Of a DNA stretch of 64,000 nt, positions 39,130-47,977 are shown in pieces; position 1 is the stretch's first letter, and each line of letters starts with the position of its first letter. The stretch lies in contig NZ_BAJY01000003.1 in assembly GCF_000613945.1 (NCBI RefSeq), forward strand, positions 62,001 through 126,000. Direction: 5' to 3'. The translations under genes were made by a program, and so were the position numbers. Under the pieces are notes generated by a model. That model was given only the letters and a program-made list of their open reading frames with translations, ran no database searches and had not been told where the DNA came from. The DNA comes from Prevotella falsenii DSM 22864 = JCM 15124 (lineage in GTDB: Bacteria; Bacteroidota; Bacteroidia; Bacteroidales; Bacteroidaceae).

Positions 39130-39903
39130 ATGCAAAGGTACTTTATAAAATTCTCATACGACGGTACGAACTATCACGGTTGGCAAATTCAGCCCAACGG
39201 AATATCGGTTCAGGAGGTCTTGGAAAAGGCTTTATCAACGTTGTTGCGCACAAAGATAAGCGTAACAGGTGCAGGACGAACCGACGCAGGGGTGCACGCA
39301 CGCACCATGATAGCCCATTTTGACGGACAAGAAGGTATCGACTGCAAGCAACTATCGTACAAACTGAACCGTTTGTTGCCCCGCGATGTTGCCGTAACGG
39401 CTGTTTTTGCTGTCGATAGCGAATTGCACGCACGCTTTTCAGCCACCTCCCGCACCTATCATTATTATATACACCATGGGCGAAACCCGTTTTTGAAAGC
39501 CTATTCTTGCGAAATGCCTTACGCGTTAGACTACGAACGCATGAACGAAGCAGCAAGTTATCTTGTCGGTGAACGCGATTTCAAGTGCTTTTGCAAGGCA
39601 GGAGGCGACAACAAAACCACCATTTGCAACTTGACAGAAGCACGTTGGGAACGTTGCAGAACCGAACTGTCCATTTACGATAATGCAGCCGAAGCAGAAG
39701 AATGGTGCTTCGTAATTACTGCCAACCGTTTCCTTCGCAATATGGTTCGCGCTGTTGTCGGCACGCTGATAGAGGTTGGAAGGGGGCGAATTTCGCTCGA
39801 TGAGTTCCGCAAGATAGTAGATAGCGGCACCCGCAGCGATGCCGGCGAGAGCATGCCGGGCAATGCCTTGTTTCTCTGGAATGTGGAGTATCCTTCTGTT
39901 TAG
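39130..39903 (+). CDS. truA: tRNA pseudouridine(38-40) synthase
   Basis: This is 257 residues from ATG at 39130 (MQRYFIKFSYDG); an in-frame ATG at 39118 is less likely. The catalytic Asp52 is in TGAGRTDAGVHA, with YHYYIHHGRNPF and ITANRFLRNMVRAVVGTLIEVG as further TruA motifs. It converts uridines 38-40 of tRNA anticodon arms. A -7-like TATCTTTG (39113-39120) ends 9 bp before the ATG, inside the gap after comEC, but with no TTG at the right spacing. Confidence 0.94.
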   Translation: MQRYFIKFSYDGTNYHGWQIQPNGISVQEVLEKALSTLLRTKISVTGAGRTDAGVHARTMIAHFDGQEGIDCKQLSYKLNRLLPRDVAVTAVFAVDSELHARFSATSRTYHYYIHHGRNPFLKAYSCEMPYALDYERMNEAASYLVGERDFKCFCKAGGDNKTTICNLTEARWERCRTELSIYDNAAEAEEWCFVITANRFLRNMVRAVVGTLIEVGRGRISLDEFRKIVDSGTRSDAGESMPGNALFLWNVEYPSV

Positions 39904-39940
39904 CGGTGTAATCGCATTGTAAAACGAGTCGTCTGACAAT

Positions 39941-40012
39941 TTATTTACGTGTAAATAAATATTTTTCTACACGTAAATAATAATTTCTTTACACGTAAAT
40001 AAATATTTCTCA
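39941..40012. repeat. Dispersed repeat family 2 (ACGTGTAAATAAATATT), copy 1
   Basis: Three alternating units of TTTACGTGTAAATAAATATT and its complement (TACACGTAAATAA, then TTTACACGTAAATAAATATT). The units pair with each other. A related array lies at 53611-53697. It follows truA by 38 bp. Confidence 0.82.
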
Positions 40013-40067
40013 ACGTTCTGATAATTCGGAAATCAGCCTCTCGAGCACCTCAAAAACTATTTTTAAG

Positions 40068-40104
40068 CCCACTCGTTCATTAGCGTCCTTGACTGATTTA
40101 TTTT
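40068..40104 (+). repeat. Dispersed repeat family 3, copy 2
   Basis: AAGCCCACTCGTTCATTAG then CGTCCTTGACTGATTT, clearly related to 37116-37155. It lies between truA and the fabD promoter. The rest of this 356-bp gap has the family 2 array, a TTTCACCT/AGGTGAAA hairpin (about 40161-40187) and the fabD promoter. Confidence 0.7.
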
Positions 40105-40196
40105 TATTTTTTATGTATGAGTAGTCGATTTAGGGAACGGCAACTTTATAATCAACATCTTTTCACCTATTATATATAAGGTGAAAGTGCGGAAAT

Positions 40197-40227
40197 TTGT
40201 GAGTTTCATATTATTATTGTACTTTTG
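40197..40227 (+). promoter_or_regulatory. Promoter of fabD
   Basis: TTG (40197-40199), 20 nt, TACTTTTG (40220-40227), 32 bp before the ATG. Confidence 0.75.
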
Positions 40228-40259
40228 TAGCCTAAAAGATTAAATAAAAAGAAATAAAG

Positions 40260-41147
40260 ATGAAAGCATTTGTATTCCCCGGACAGGGCTCGCAGTTTGT
40301 AGGTATGGGCAAGGACCTTTACGACAACAACCCTTTAGCAAAAGAACTTTTCGATAAAGCTGACGAAATTCTTGGCTTTAAAATAACCGATATAATGTTT
40401 GCCGGAACGGACGAACAGTTGAAGCAAACCAACGTAACACAGCCTGCAGTGTTCCTCCACAGTGTTATTTCAGCACTTTGCTTGGGCGACGATTTTAAGC
40501 CGGAGATGGTGGCAGGGCATTCTCTTGGCGAGTTCTCGGCATTGGTAGCAGCAGGCGCATTGTCGTTTGAAGACGGCTTGAAGCTCGTTGCTTTGCGTGC
40601 AAACTGCATGCAGAAGGCTTGCGAATTGAACCCCGGCACGATGGCTGCCATTATCGGTTTGGCTGACGAAAAGGTGGTAGAGGTTTGCGAACAAGTTACA
40701 AACGGCGGCAAGATGGTTGTTGCAGCCAATTTCAACTGCCCCGGACAGTTGGTAATTTCGGGTTCGGTAGAAGGCGTTGGAGAGGCTTGCGAACTGCTGA
40801 AGGAAGCCGGTGCCAAGCGTGCGTTGCCTTTGAAGGTGGGCGGAGCGTTCCACTCGCCGTTCATGCAGTCGGCAAAAGACGAGTTGCAGGCAGGTATCGA
40901 GGCTACCGATATAGCATCGCCTAAGTGCCCTGTATATCAGAATGTAGACGCTAAGCCACACACCGATGCAGCAGAAATAAAGGAAAACCTTATCGCACAG
41001 CTTACATCGAGCGTTCGTTGGACCGAAAGCGTGCAGCACATGATAGCCGATGGTGCAACCGAATTTATTGAATGTGGCCCCGGAAAGGCACTTCAAGGTA
41101 TGATAAGCAAAATAGATAAGGAAGTGAATGCCCACGGAGTGGAATAA
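40260..41147 (+). CDS. fabD: Malonyl-CoA:ACP transacylase
   Basis: The protein has 295 residues. The N-terminus FVFPGQGSQFVGMGKDL is diagnostic. The nucleophile Ser88 is in VAGHSLGEFSAL, the catalytic His is in GGAFHSPFM, and the C-terminal FIECGPGKALQGM is conserved. It loads malonate onto acyl carrier protein at the start of type II fatty acid synthesis. No other fab gene is adjacent, so it appears monocistronic with its own promoter. Confidence 0.95.
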   Translation: MKAFVFPGQGSQFVGMGKDLYDNNPLAKELFDKADEILGFKITDIMFAGTDEQLKQTNVTQPAVFLHSVISALCLGDDFKPEMVAGHSLGEFSALVAAGALSFEDGLKLVALRANCMQKACELNPGTMAAIIGLADEKVVEVCEQVTNGGKMVVAANFNCPGQLVISGSVEGVGEACELLKEAGAKRALPLKVGGAFHSPFMQSAKDELQAGIEATDIASPKCPVYQNVDAKPHTDAAEIKENLIAQLTSSVRWTESVQHMIADGATEFIECGPGKALQGMISKIDKEVNAHGVE

Positions 41148-41331
41148 TGCAGCACGGCAACTGCAATAGATAGCAGTGCTGTTTCCACCTCAATAATTTT
41201 CATGTAGGGACACAAGCCCCTGTATTTCCTGTTGCTCGACTCGTAGAAAGTCAGCTTGAAAAGCTCAAGGGGGCGTAAGGAAATGTGGGGAGTTGTGTCC
41301 TTTTTATTCTGTCAGATATAAGCCAAATCTT

Positions 41332-43026
41332 ATGAAATTAGTAATTTACCAAGTGTTTACGCGCACCTTTGGCAACAAGAACAGTAACAGAAAGCCAAAC
41401 GGTACGCTTGCAGAAAACGGTGTCGGGAAGATGAACGACTTTGATGTTGCAACGTTGCAACAAATAAAATCGCTCGGTGTAAATACCATTTGGTACACCG
41501 GTGTTATTCGCCATGCTACTTGCACCGACTATTCTGCTTTCGGTATTCCGCGCCAGACACCGCGCGTTGTAAAGGGGAAGGCCGGCTCGCCCTACGCCAT
41601 TACCGACTATTACGACATCGACCCCGACATTGCCGATAATGTTGCGGAACGCATGAGCGAGTTTGAGGACTTGGTAAAGCGCACCCATAAGGAAGGCTTA
41701 AAGGTGATTATCGACTTTGTGCCCAACCATGTGGCACGCGAATACAAGAGCATTTGCAAGCCGAAAGGTGTAAAGGATTTGGGCGAAACCGACGATACGA
41801 GCAAGCACTTCGATGCTAACAATAACTTTTATTATTGTCCGAACGAACCTTTAGACATATCTGCGATACCGCTTCCGAAAGGCGTTGAGGCTACGGAACA
41901 GAACGGAATGGCGGCTGAATATACCGAAACGGTGGCGCGCTGCACAGGCAACGACAGGTTCGATGCACACCCGCAAGCCAACGATTGGTATGAAACGGTC
42001 AAGCTGAACTATGGTGTCGATTATTGCGACTGGGGCGGACGCAGCACCCATTTTGAGCCGATACCCGATACTTGGCGCAAGATGACCGACATATTGCTGT
42101 TCTGGGCAGCCAAAGGAATTGATGGATTCCGTTGCGATATGGCAGAAATGGTGCCCCATGAGTTTTGGAAGTATGCCACCGAAAAGGTAAAAGCGCAATA
42201 TCCCCACATTGTTTTCATTGGCGAAGTGTACGACCCTAATCAGTATAGAACGTATGTTACGGCAGGCTTCGACTATCTATACGACAAGGTAGGCATGTAC
42301 GATTGCTTGCGCGATGTAATGTGTGGGCATCGTTCGGCAAACGACATTTCGCAGCAATGGCAGGCTACCGACGACATTCGAGAACACATTTTGTACTTCC
42401 TTGAGAACCACGACGAACAGCGAATAGCGTCCGATTTCTTTTGCGGAAATATGCAAAAAGGAATTCCGGCACTTATTGTTTCAGCCTTGTTTCAGCGTAA
42501 TCCCGTGATGATTTATGCCGGACAGGAGTTTGGCGAACGGGGAATGGACTGCGAAGGCTTCTCCGGCGTAGACGGCCGCTCTACTATTTTCGATTATTGG
42601 AGCGTCGATGGCATTCGGAAAGGTTTCTTTGAGCGTGGTGAGTTGTCGGCTGAACAACTGCAATTGGAAAAGGATTACCGCACAATATTGAATATTTGCA
42701 ATGGCGAGAAAGCCGTCAGCGAAGGCAAAACATTCGACCTTATGTATGCCAACGAAGCGAACGAAGGTTTCGATAGTAATAGATTGTTCGCTTTTCTGCG
42801 CAGTTTTGACAATGCAACCTTGCTTGTTGTAGCTAACTTTGGCGAAGCAGAGAGCCGCATTCGTGTGAATATTCCTGCCCATGCGTTCGACTATATGGAG
42901 CTGACAGCGGGCAAGAAAGATATGGTTGATTTGCTTTCGGGCGACCGGCAAACGGCTGTTTTGCAGCCGGACGGTTCTGTCGAAATGGTGGTTGCAGGAC
43001 TTAGTGGAAGGATTTATAAATTTTAA
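41332..43026 (+). CDS. GH13 alpha-amylase family protein
   Basis: From ATG at 41332 (MKLVIYQVFTRTFG) the protein has 564 residues. The four GH13 regions are DFVPNH (128-133), GFRCDMAEM (nucleophile Asp269), FIGEVY (acid/base Glu298) and FLENHDEQR (Asp361). No signal peptide is present, so it should act on cytoplasmic glycogen or maltodextrin. It lies 3 bp before the AlaX-like gene and heads a five-gene unit to the MATE exporter. The glycogen debranching enzyme at the right edge may belong to the same pathway. Confidence 0.9.
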   Translation: MKLVIYQVFTRTFGNKNSNRKPNGTLAENGVGKMNDFDVATLQQIKSLGVNTIWYTGVIRHATCTDYSAFGIPRQTPRVVKGKAGSPYAITDYYDIDPDIADNVAERMSEFEDLVKRTHKEGLKVIIDFVPNHVAREYKSICKPKGVKDLGETDDTSKHFDANNNFYYCPNEPLDISAIPLPKGVEATEQNGMAAEYTETVARCTGNDRFDAHPQANDWYETVKLNYGVDYCDWGGRSTHFEPIPDTWRKMTDILLFWAAKGIDGFRCDMAEMVPHEFWKYATEKVKAQYPHIVFIGEVYDPNQYRTYVTAGFDYLYDKVGMYDCLRDVMCGHRSANDISQQWQATDDIREHILYFLENHDEQRIASDFFCGNMQKGIPALIVSALFQRNPVMIYAGQEFGERGMDCEGFSGVDGRSTIFDYWSVDGIRKGFFERGELSAEQLQLEKDYRTILNICNGEKAVSEGKTFDLMYANEANEGFDSNRLFAFLRSFDNATLLVVANFGEAESRIRVNIPAHAFDYMELTAGKKDMVDLLSGDRQTAVLQPDGSVEMVVAGLSGRIYKF

Positions 43027-43029
43027 ACT

Positions 43030-43503
43030 ATGGAATTAGACGACTATACATTCAATACGCATAACAAAGAGGAGTTCCCTCCTGCACATACAGCTGAACA
43101 TTTGCTGAACCAACTTATGGTTAGAATGTTCGGAACGGAGCGTAGCAAAAATGCGCACATAGAACGAAAGAAAAGCAAAATGACTTTCGTGCTTCCGAAA
43201 AAGCCATCGAGAAAAGACGAGAAAGCCATAGAAGACGAAATGAACAGGCTCATCGAAGCCGACCTTCCGGTAACGTATGAGCTGGTAGAGCGCACCGAGC
43301 TGCCCGAAGGCGTAACGCTCGAGCGGCTGCCCGAAGATGCTTCGGAGAAGATACGACTCGTCAGGATAGGCGATTACGATGTGTGTCCGTGCATCGGCAA
43401 GCACGTTCGTTCTACGTTGCAGATAGGCAAATTCGAGCTTTTGGGCACGAATTGGGACGAGCACAGTCGTTCGTTCCGTGTGCGATTTAAAGTGAAACCA
43501 TAG
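43030..43503 (+). CDS. AlaX-like/tRNA-synthetase SAD editing domain protein
   Basis: The protein has 157 residues, which is a free-standing second additional domain of alanyl/threonyl-tRNA synthetase. The zinc set is present: HTAEH (His20, His24) and CIGKHV (Cys121, His125). Such proteins hydrolyse mischarged tRNA, typically Ser- or Gly-tRNA(Ala), though the exact target cannot be told. It lacks the N-terminal glycine-rich part of AlaX-M. It starts 3 bp after the GH13 stop. Confidence 0.82.
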   Translation: MELDDYTFNTHNKEEFPPAHTAEHLLNQLMVRMFGTERSKNAHIERKKSKMTFVLPKKPSRKDEKAIEDEMNRLIEADLPVTYELVERTELPEGVTLERLPEDASEKIRLVRIGDYDVCPCIGKHVRSTLQIGKFELLGTNWDEHSRSFRVRFKVKP

Positions 43504-43525
43504 TGTATTTCAAATCAATCGTCCT

Positions 43526-43771
43526 ATGATAAACAAGGATAGTATAGAGTCTGCCTACTGCTTTCTGCATCAGAAATATCGTGTTTACGAGTTTTCAAAC
43601 AGCGAAACGCAACGCGATGACATCGAATTTGCCATTGCATCGTATGTAGACGATATGAATAAGGAACTGTATGAACACCTTGCCAAAGGCAGGAAAGAGT
43701 TTCTTTGCAACCACACAACATTTGCAGCAGATATGCAAGAGGCTATCAACGAATTGGAAACAAAGTTATAA
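43526..43771 (+). CDS. Small hypothetical protein
   Basis: The protein has 81 residues, is mixed-charge and helical by inspection, with no signal peptide or known motif (YCFLHQKYRVYEFSNSETQ). It starts 22 bp after the AlaX-like gene and ends 2 bp before the next small gene, so it is in the same unit. I do not recognise the family. Support comes from tight spacing, good coding appearance and lack of alternatives on the other strand. Confidence 0.65.
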   Translation: MINKDSIESAYCFLHQKYRVYEFSNSETQRDDIEFAIASYVDDMNKELYEHLAKGRKEFLCNHTTFAADMQEAINELETKL

Positions 43772-43773
43772 AT

Positions 43774-43911
43774 ATGGATTTCGATAAAGTACAGGACGAC
43801 GCAAGAAGGGCAGAACTCATCAGAATTATAGAGCATTCGGTGGAGCATTTGTCGTTAGCCGAACTCGAAGCACTTTACTACGACTTGGTGTCGAAGGACT
43901 ATATTCGATAA
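43774..43911 (+). CDS. Small hypothetical protein, helical
   Basis: The protein has 45 residues from ATG at 43774 (MDFDKVQDDARRAELIRIIE). A longer frame from 43705 overlaps the previous gene and is rejected. The sequence predicts two helices (HSVEHLSLAELEALYYDL). It lies 2 bp after one gene and 6 bp before the MATE gene. I do not recognise the family. Confidence 0.6.
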   Translation: MDFDKVQDDARRAELIRIIEHSVEHLSLAELEALYYDLVSKDYIR

Positions 43912-43917
43912 AACAGC

Positions 43918-45255
43918 GTGGATAAAACAAACAGAGAGATACTCAACCTTGCCCTTCCGTCGATTGTCAGCAACATCACCGTGCCGCTTTTGGGCTTGGT
44001 CGATTTAACGATTGTGGGGCATATAGGCAACGAAAACCACATCGGAGCCATTGCCATAGGTTCAATGATATTCAATGTTATGTATTGGATATTGGGCTTT
44101 CTGCGCATGGGCACAAGCGGAATGACATCTCAGGCATACGGCAGAGAGGCTTGGGAGGACGCTCTCCGTGTGTTGCTTCGTGCCTTAACCATTGGTGTGG
44201 GTATGGGTATGACGTTCATTGTTTGCCGGTCTGCGATAGAGTGGGGAATGGTTCGTGCCATGAATACCCCCGAAAGTTCTTTGCCATTGGTGCGTGCTTA
44301 TTTTCGTATTGCTATTTGGGGCGCACCCGCTATGCTCGGTTTGTACGGACTGACGGGGTGGTTCATCGGTATGCAAAATACGAAAATACCGATGCTGATA
44401 GCCATTGTGCAGAACATTGTCAATATTTTCGCCTCGCTGTTGTTCGTCTTTGCCTTCGGCCGGAAGATAGAAGGAGTGGCTTCGGGCACACTCATAGCGC
44501 AGTGGAGTGGCTTTTTTATGGCGTTGTTCTTTGTGCATCGTGGACTTCGGAACAAAACTTTTTATGCGTCGGCAACTACTGCACAGCTATCCTTATCGCT
44601 TTTCAAGTCTACCCTTACCCATGTTGAGGCTTGGCAACGCTTCTTCGTTGTGAACCGTGATATATTCCTACGCACGCTTTGTTTGGTAGCCGTTAATCTC
44701 TTTTTCACAAGTGCGGGCGGTAAGCAAGGTGCACTGATGTTATCGGTTAATACTTTGTTGATGACGATGTTTACCCTCTTTTCCTATTTTATGGACGGCT
44801 TTGCCTATGCCGGCGAGGCATTGAGCGGTAAGTTGTATGGGGCAAATGATAAAGCCGGATTTCAGCAAATGGTGCGCCGTCTGTTCTTTTTCGGCAGCGT
44901 TGTGGTTGTTTTGTTCACGTTGGTTTATGTTCTTGGCGGTCTCGACTTTCTTCGTTTACTCACCGATGAAGAGCGTGTTGTGCAAGCATCGACACCTTTT
45001 CTTCTTTGGGTTTATCTTATTCCGCTTGCCGGTGTGGCAGCTTTTATCTACGATGGCATCTTCATTGGCATGACCGAAACAAAGGGAATGCTCGTTTCTT
45101 CTGCCCTTGCAATGGCTTGCTTCTTTATTTTTTATTATGTTGCCGAACCTTCTTTAGGCAACAATGCTTTATGGATAGCCTTTCTTTTGTTCCTTTCTTT
45201 TCGTGGCATTCTTCAGTTTTTTTGGTCAAGAAAGTATGTTTTCAACCGCTTTTAG
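43918..45255 (+). CDS. MATE family efflux transporter
   Basis: The protein has 445 residues and about 12 membrane helices in two halves. It begins with GTG at 43918 (VDKTNREILNLALPSI), 6 bp after the preceding stop. N-terminal landmarks are LVDLTIVGHIG and MGTSGMTSQAYG. MATE proteins export cationic drugs or metabolites driven by Na+ or H+; the substrate is unknown. A strong terminator follows 40 bp after the stop. Confidence 0.9.
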   Translation: MDKTNREILNLALPSIVSNITVPLLGLVDLTIVGHIGNENHIGAIAIGSMIFNVMYWILGFLRMGTSGMTSQAYGREAWEDALRVLLRALTIGVGMGMTFIVCRSAIEWGMVRAMNTPESSLPLVRAYFRIAIWGAPAMLGLYGLTGWFIGMQNTKIPMLIAIVQNIVNIFASLLFVFAFGRKIEGVASGTLIAQWSGFFMALFFVHRGLRNKTFYASATTAQLSLSLFKSTLTHVEAWQRFFVVNRDIFLRTLCLVAVNLFFTSAGGKQGALMLSVNTLLMTMFTLFSYFMDGFAYAGEALSGKLYGANDKAGFQQMVRRLFFFGSVVVVLFTLVYVLGGLDFLRLLTDEERVVQASTPFLLWVYLIPLAGVAAFIYDGIFIGMTETKGMLVSSALAMACFFIFYYVAEPSLGNNALWIAFLLFLSFRGILQFFWSRKYVFNRF

Positions 45256-45295
45256 CCTACCAAAAGAATGGTTCAACAATATATATAAATAAGAA

Positions 45296-45352
45296 AGAAC
45301 CCTAAAACAAGTCTTTGCTATTGCTAAGAATGTTTTAGGGTTCTTTCGTTTT
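45296..45352 (+). terminator. Intrinsic terminator of the MATE unit
   Basis: AGAACCCTAAAACA (45296-45309) pairs perfectly with TGTTTTAGGGTTCT (45331-45344), followed by TTCGTTTT. The stem is 14 bp. Confidence 0.9.
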
Positions 45353-45436
45353 AGTATCGTTATGTCGCTTGTCGCTATACCTTTAACTATTTGCGTTGTG
45401 AGGAATATAGCCCTTTAGCGACTTCTTGTTTTGTGC

Positions 45437-45511
45437 TTAATACTTATTTTCGAATGCAGCTACAAGTGTTGATACTACGAATGCTGTTATTGCTAATAAT
45501 GCTATTATCAT
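45437..45511 (-). CDS. 24-residue hydrophobic peptide (candidate small membrane protein)
   Basis: The frame starts with ATG at 45511 behind a purine-rich site (AAAGGA, 6 bp before the ATG). It reads MIIALLAITAFVVSTLVAAF, then ENKY. One membrane helix with a short charged end is predicted. It lies 25 nt after the hairpin at 45538-45562 on the same strand. No homologue is known to me. A type I toxin-like peptide or a small membrane regulator are options; neither is shown. Confidence 0.5.
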   Translation of the reverse strand: MIIALLAITAFVVSTLVAAFENKY

Positions 45512-45537
45512 AATTAATCCTTTCTTTTTAAAAAACT

Positions 45538-45562
45538 GCCGGCGATGTATCTCTTCGCCGGC
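45538..45562 (-). other. GC-rich hairpin ahead of the 24-residue ORF
   Basis: GCCGGCGA (45538-45545) and TCGCCGGC (45555-45562) form a perfect 8-bp stem. On the minus strand it is followed at once by AGTTTTTTAAAAAG, so it could act as a terminator or attenuator before the small ORF. Confidence 0.7.
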
Positions 45563-45714
45563 TTTGTTTATTGTTATCCTTAATCTTACGATGCAAAGTT
45601 ACGAAAGTTTTTTGTTTTTAATGTGTTAAATACTATCTTTTGTAATTTTTGTACCCTATTATTGTTATTTTATGATATAAATCAATTGTTTTTATTTATA
45701 CTTTGATAAGTTTA

Positions 45715-45755
45715 ACCCCAATCGTTCATTAGCGTCCTAATGAACCGATTGGGAT
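45715..45755 (+). repeat. Dispersed repeat family 3, copy 3 (complete hairpin)
   Basis: CCCAATCGTTCATTAG pairs with CTAATGAACCGATTGGG (one bulge), separated by CGTC and followed by ATTTATT. The half-site matches the single-arm copies at 37116 and 40068. Apart from the terminator, hairpin and 24-residue ORF described separately, the 45256-45883 gap holds nothing else I can support. Confidence 0.78.
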
Positions 45756-45883
45756 TTATTCCGTAGGTTGAGTGTTGTCTATATAAAAAACAGGCAAGCT
45801 GTTGTAGCCTGCCTATTCTCATGTAGTTAAATTAAATGCAAACAGTTTAAAACCGTTTTTCTATTTGAAAGACTTCGCAAAGA

Positions 45884-46066
45884 CTACGAAGCCTCCATGC
45901 CTTCTCCGTCTTCGTCATCGCCTGTGCCGATTTCTTCGGTTATACTGCCATTGGGATTTATAATACTCCCCGAGGCATTGTTTCCGTTTCCACTCCCTGC
46001 CAACATTCTTTCTATACCTTGGCATGCAATTATTTGTGAAACAGGGCAGATATATTTCTTCTTCAT
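45884..46066 (-). CDS. Small acidic peptide with KKxYIxP signature, paired with the second LRR gene
   Basis: From ATG at 46066 the peptide has 60 residues: MKKKYICPVSQIIACQGIER at the N-terminus, a LAGSGNGNNASGS linker and an acidic end (TGDDEDGEGMEAS). An upstream in-frame ATG at 46081 is possible. It lies 18-33 bp after the LRR stop at 46100. The N-terminus aligns with the peptide at 32830 (KKxYIxP, then a Val/Ile strand, then a Leu-Met/Met-Leu pair before Ala/Asp-Gly). The LAGS junction resembles a leader cleavage site, but no peptidase or modifying enzyme is adjacent. Confidence 0.7.
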   Translation of the reverse strand: MKKKYICPVSQIIACQGIERMLAGSGNGNNASGSIINPNGSITEEIGTGDDEDGEGMEAS

Positions 46067-46099
46067 ATCTTTCGTTATCATATTATAAACATATTCTTT

Positions 46100-47740
46100 T
46101 TACTTCTTTACAACCTTTTTGCCGTTTACAATGTAGATACCGTTTGGCAACGATTGCAAACTTTGTGCATTTCCAACAACTTGTCCTTTCAAGTTGAAAA
46201 CCTCTTCGCGGTTCTTGTAATGTACGTGTATTTCTGCTTCAACGGTTTGAATTGCCGTAACATCGTCTGCCATAGCGTACATCTTTGCATCGGTTGCAAC
46301 AACGCCATCTTTCACTATCTGCCAATAGCATTTGTAGGTTCCCATGTGTCGTTGCTTATCAGTGTTTTTGCTTTGCTTGTAGAATTTCAACTTTCCGTTG
46401 TTATTAACGAAAATTATTTCGCCATGATTTAAGTTTCTACCACCCTTTGTGTATGTACCGAGCATTCTTATCATGGTCTTTGTAGCTGATGGGTCGTCAG
46501 CTTGGTTGTCGATATTTACTTCCTTTGTTAGCTGCATGTCGCTCGTAGTTTCCTCGTTTTCACTGTGCTTTACAATGTATGCCGAACCTACACTCTGTGG
46601 GTCTACCTTTAGCAAATAGGGAGTATTGGCTTTCATTATCTGTTCGCCTGTCATCACTTTGAAGTCTATTCTGTACAGATAGTTGCCCTTTCCGTCCTTG
46701 CCATTATAGTGTGCGTTCACCATTTCTGCCACTAACGCACCGTTACCGAATTCTTCTGTTGCGTTAATTTCAGTAGGGTAGCAGGCTGTAACCCACGATG
46801 CTTTGTAAGGAATAATGTCGTCCGGCTTCTTCCATGTGTAGTAATTGCCTCCATTTGTATATTTTCCATCAATGTTATCTCCAATCTCATCGTGGTTGTT
46901 TTCGTCAGCGTATTTCCAGTTGTCTGTAGTTTTATAGTTCTGTTCGTACACTTCTTGGCTTTCCACATAGAATACACAGTCGTGTACTTGCTGTTGTTTT
47001 TGCTGTATTTGTGATACGAAAGGATACTTTCCCAATGTGCGTTTTGCTGGTCCTACAAGATATACTTCGCGCATATTGTGGCATCCGTGCAGGAAGTATT
47101 CTCCTATTTTCACGAGCTTTTCAGGGATTACTACTTTCTTTAAGCCTTCGCAAGCACACAGAAAATGGTCGCCAACTTCTTGCAAAGTGTTTGGTAACGA
47201 TATGTGCTCCATTTTCTTGCAATATTGAAAAGCGTAGCTTCCGATAGTTTCTACCGAGTTTCCTAAGTTTACATCGGTCATTCCGTCGCAAGTCCAAAAT
47301 GCTTTTTCGCCAATCGTTTTAACGGTGTTGGGCAATGAAACAGTGCGTAACTTCCTATTAAGATAAAAAGCATGGTCGCCTATTGTAACGAGTGATTTGC
47401 CAAAATCAATAGTTTCTAAATTACCACAACCTTTAAATGCTTCTTTATCAATTTCGATACAATTAGCCGGTAGTTTTACAGTCTTAATTGTATTGTTGTC
47501 TTTAAAAGCACCGTATCCTATTTTAATGATATTGTACTCTTGTATTTTATCAGGAATAACAATGTTTTCTGCATTTGTTGCAAGACCTGTTACTTCTAAA
47601 GCAGAATTACCATTTGCATCTTGAATATATCTATAATAAAAGCCTTCTGTTACGAAAGAGCCTTGCGCCCAAGCACCGATAGATAATAAACTCAATAAAA
47701 ATAATGTTTTTAATCTTTTCATATTTTTGTTTTTTGCCAA
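46100..47740 (-). CDS. Leucine-rich-repeat secreted protein
   Basis: The protein has 546 residues and a signal peptide (LFLLSLLSIGAWAQ). About seven LRR_5 repeats lie at residues 55-245 (NTVKTIGEKAFWTCDGMTDV, NSVETIGSYAFQYCKKMEHI). A C-terminal region without repeats follows and the tail reads VFNLKGQVVGNAQSLQSLPN, then GIYIVNGKKVVKK, shared with the other secreted proteins here. It is a smaller relative of the protein at 29496 and likewise has a small peptide gene after it. A -7 element (TACCTTTG) lies 15 bp before the start. Confidence 0.88.
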   Translation of the reverse strand: MAKNKNMKRLKTLFLLSLLSIGAWAQGSFVTEGFYYRYIQDANGNSALEVTGLATNAENIVIPDKIQEYNIIKIGYGAFKDNNTIKTVKLPANCIEIDKEAFKGCGNLETIDFGKSLVTIGDHAFYLNRKLRTVSLPNTVKTIGEKAFWTCDGMTDVNLGNSVETIGSYAFQYCKKMEHISLPNTLQEVGDHFLCACEGLKKVVIPEKLVKIGEYFLHGCHNMREVYLVGPAKRTLGKYPFVSQIQQKQQQVHDCVFYVESQEVYEQNYKTTDNWKYADENNHDEIGDNIDGKYTNGGNYYTWKKPDDIIPYKASWVTACYPTEINATEEFGNGALVAEMVNAHYNGKDGKGNYLYRIDFKVMTGEQIMKANTPYLLKVDPQSVGSAYIVKHSENEETTSDMQLTKEVNIDNQADDPSATKTMIRMLGTYTKGGRNLNHGEIIFVNNNGKLKFYKQSKNTDKQRHMGTYKCYWQIVKDGVVATDAKMYAMADDVTAIQTVEAEIHVHYKNREEVFNLKGQVVGNAQSLQSLPNGIYIVNGKKVVKK

Positions 47741-47754
47741 TGTTTTTTCGGGTG

Positions 47755-47762
47755 CAAAGGTA
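47755..47762 (-). promoter_or_regulatory. -7 element of the second LRR gene
   Basis: TACCTTTG on the minus strand, 15 bp before the start at 47740; no TTG was found at 19-23 bp. The rest of the 323-bp gap has only the terminator at 47978-48028. Confidence 0.5.
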
Positions 47763-47977
47763 GATGTATTTGTTGTTAGTAGCTATTAAATTTGTCGTAT
47801 CTATGTTTTAAATAATCCGCATTCTTTTTGCATACGGTAAGTATTTGTATTCTTATTTTGTCTTAATAAATAGTCAAATGCTTGCTTTCCAATGCTTTGT
47901 AATTATTATTTAGTCGGTGTGGTGCGATGCTGTAAAAGTCGAAAAAGCGGAATAGTGAAACAAAATGCGGTTCAAAA

